DNA from: Glaciecola sp049650345
GTDB taxonomy: Bacteria; Pseudomonadota; Gammaproteobacteria; Enterobacterales; Alteromonadaceae
Direction of reading: 5' to 3'
Assembly (NCBI GenBank): GCA_049650345.1
Contig: JBARZY010000049.1
Location: forward strand, 7,410 to 71,409
DNA length: 64,000 bases
The notes under the pieces were generated by a model. That model saw only the letters and a program-made list of their open reading frames with translations. It did no database searches and was not told the origin of the DNA. A program made the translations under genes and the position numbers. Below, piece after piece: positions 62,853 through 64,000 of the stretch (position 1 is its first letter; each line of letters starts with the position of its first letter).

Positions 62853-63730
62853 TCGAGAAACTGAGTCAGAGCGATAAGCGCCGTTATCCAATAAAATTGC
62901 TGTGTGAAGTATTTGGAGTCCATCGCAGCACATTTAAATATTGGCGAAAAAGAGATAAGCGATTACCGCCTGAAGTTGCGAAATTGCATAGTCAGGTGAA
63001 GGAAGTGCATCGGCAAAGTAATGGCTCAGCTGGTGCGAGAACAGTCGCGGTGATGGCGACTAACAACGGTTTCCCGCTGACTCGCTATCGAGCCACCAAC
63101 ATCATGCGCAAGCTGAATTTGGTGAGTTGCCAAATCCCAAAACATGCCTATAAGAAGGCGGGACAGGAGCATGTGGCTATTCCGAATATATTGGATAGGC
63201 AGTTTGCAGTAACAGAGCCTAATCAGGCATGGTGCGGCGATGTGACGTATATTTGGACTGGCTCGCGCTGGGCCTATTTAGCGGTTGTATTGGATTTATT
63301 TGCAAGAAAACCAGTTGGATGGGCGATGAGCCATTCACCTGATAGCAACCTAACAAGTCAGGCGCTGAATATGGCATTTGAGAGTCGTGGCAAACCTAGT
63401 AATTTGATGTTTCACAGCGATCAAGGAAGTCATTACACAAGCCGTCAATTTAGACAACTAATTTGGCGACACCAGATAAAGCAGAGTATGAGTCGGCGAG
63501 GAAATTGTTGGGATAATAGCCCCATGGAACGATTCTTTAGAAGTTTAAAAACGGAATGGATACCAACGACTGGCTACTCAAGTTTTAATGAAGCTAAACA
63601 TAGAATTAATGACTATATTATTGCCTATTACAGCAATATTAGACCGCATTCATATAACGGTAATTTAACTCCAAATGAATCGGAAGCAAGGTACTGCCAA
63701 TTTTATAAAACTGTGGCCAAAACGACTTGA
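62807..63730 (+). CDS. IS3-family OrfB transposase (reached by -1 frameshift)
   Basis: The -1 frame is open from the slippery site; the part with independent starts runs from 62897. It contains the rve integrase core with the DDE triad in WCGDVTYIW, FHSDQGSHY and NSPMERFFRSLKTEW (Asp, Asp, Glu), with the Lys/Arg seven residues after the Glu. The N-terminal part reads PIKLLCEVFGVHRSTFKYWR, the family HTH_21 region. It ends 8 bases before the right end of the element. Confidence 0.93.
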   Translation, partial: GYRSVDVGLHEQLSLVEKLSQSDKRRYPIKLLCEVFGVHRSTFKYWRKRDKRLPPEVAKLHSQVKEVHRQSNGSAGARTVAVMATNNGFPLTRYRATNIMRKLNLVSCQIPKHAYKKAGQEHVAIPNILDRQFAVTEPNQAWCGDVTYIWTGSRWAYLAVVLDLFARKPVGWAMSHSPDSNLTSQALNMAFESRGKPSNLMFHSDQGSHYTSRQFRQLIWRHQIKQSMSRRGNCWDNSPMERFFRSLKTEWIPTTGYSSFNEAKHRINDYIIAYYSNIRPHSYNGNLTPNESEARYCQFYKTVAKTT

Positions 63731-63738
63731 CCACTACA

Positions 63739-64000
63739 GCTCAAGCTCGACGCCACTGCGTATATAACTTTCGTTATTTTCACTTGGCCCAACTAATACA
63801 CCGTCGGCATGTCGATGGTTCCCCCCAAATATGCGTCTCACTTCTGGCTCGGTAACAATACCGATATATTGATAGTATCCCTGATTAAATGGTGACTCGG
63901 TTTTTAGCATTCTTAATAACACGAATTGATTCATTAAATCATGAGTTAGGGTTCCCAACTTAATTTCTTGCCCGCTTCTTGCTCTTCTGAAGTATACGGG
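63739..64000 (-). pseudogene. 5' part of the gene split by the IS, cut by the window edge
   Basis: The minus-strand frame is open to the edge of the window, so the true start lies beyond 64000. Visible residues include TLTHDLMNQFVLLRMLK, YYQYIGIVTEPEVRRIFGGN and HADGVLVGPSENNESYIRSG. It continues in frame into 62159-62466 after removal of the IS and one target-duplication copy. The protein is not recognised. Confidence 0.75.

Larger units (their letters stand above)
62467..63738 (+). mobile_element. Complete IS3-family insertion sequence
   Basis: 1272 bases. The imperfect terminal inverted repeats agree at 20 of 26 positions (TGTAGTGG at the tip and TTTGGCCAC inside), and a 3-bp GCT target duplication lies at 62464-62466 and 63739-63741. 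It carries orfA and orfB in the -1 relation with an A6G slippery site at 62801-62807, the IS3-family way of making the transposase. All catalytic residues are present and neither frame is broken, so it is probably still active. It interrupts a minus-strand gene. Confidence 0.93.

Noticed and set aside
1..64000. CRISPR arrays, tRNA or rRNA genes, riboswitches
   Set aside because: No regularly spaced direct repeats, cloverleaf-like tRNA sequence or rRNA segment was recognised by eye. A covariance-model scan would be decisive.

Overview
The window looks like a chromosomal segment of a marine gammaproteobacterium of the Alteromonadaceae type (Alteromonas, Glaciecola or Paraglaciecola-like). This is inferred from the gene families: HD-GYP and GGDEF signalling, a beta-glucan locus with a TonB receptor, tryptophan-halogenase and SapC genes, a KefG/KefB-type pair, and integron parts whose attC sites resemble Vibrio/Alteromonas repeats. 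No rRNA, tRNA or CRISPR array was seen.

Layout. (1) 1-16.3 kb, core metabolism and signalling: a degenerate HD-GYP protein cut by the window edge, CBS protein, secreted phosphatase-like protein, beta-carbonic anhydrase, GAF-GGDEF cyclase, EamA exporter, SDR, a four-gene operon (enoyl-CoA hydratase, 2OG-Fe(II) oxygenase-like, DUF465, lipoamide dehydrogenase) divergent from a LysR gene, a Kef-type K+ efflux pair, a quinone-reductase-like gene with a divergent LysR, and a LysE exporter. (2) 16.3-38.2 kb, a beta-glucan/cello-oligosaccharide utilisation locus: LacI regulator, two GPH symporters, GH1, FucP-type transporter, GH3 lipoprotein, GH94 phosphorylase, gluconokinase, CBM9-like protein, TonB receptor, then two flavin halogenase-like proteins with SapC, cupin-like and DUF6445 proteins. 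A perfect 20-bp LacI-type operator and two related sites lie before the divergent GH1/FucP genes and the TonB receptor. GH94 overlapping gluconokinase suggests use of cellobionic acid. (3) 38.6-42.4 kb, glycan export: flippase, GT4 and GT2. (4) 43-64 kb, an accessory defence island.

The island holds a cytosine-5 DNA methyltransferase (+ strand) and, 2.5 kb further on, a compact minus-strand operon encoding a MORC/MutL-like GHKL ATPase, a Z1 superfamily-2 ATPase, a DUF4420 PD-(D/E)XK nuclease, an AIPR protein, an 80-aa protein, and a second GHKL ATPase with a C-terminal PD-(D/E)XK domain resembling DUF4263/Shedu. Together they look like an elaborate restriction-type system. I cannot place the six-gene form, with its second GHKL-nuclease, in any named system.

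An unexpected structure surrounds this operon: two inverted copies of an integron platform. Each copy has the same three sequence blocks at the same internal spacing (one 16-bp block identical, 134 bases from an identical 8-bp block). Outward-facing gene cassettes follow each: a membrane protein and a DUF4062 protein on the left, a PIN-domain protein on the right, with attC sites. The left copy keeps a dead N-terminal piece of an integron integrase; the right copy has lost it. Further right are an Mrr-type nuclease, small membrane proteins, and a complete IS3-family element (1272 bp, 3-bp target duplication) that splits a gene whose reading frame is exactly restored when the element is removed in silico.
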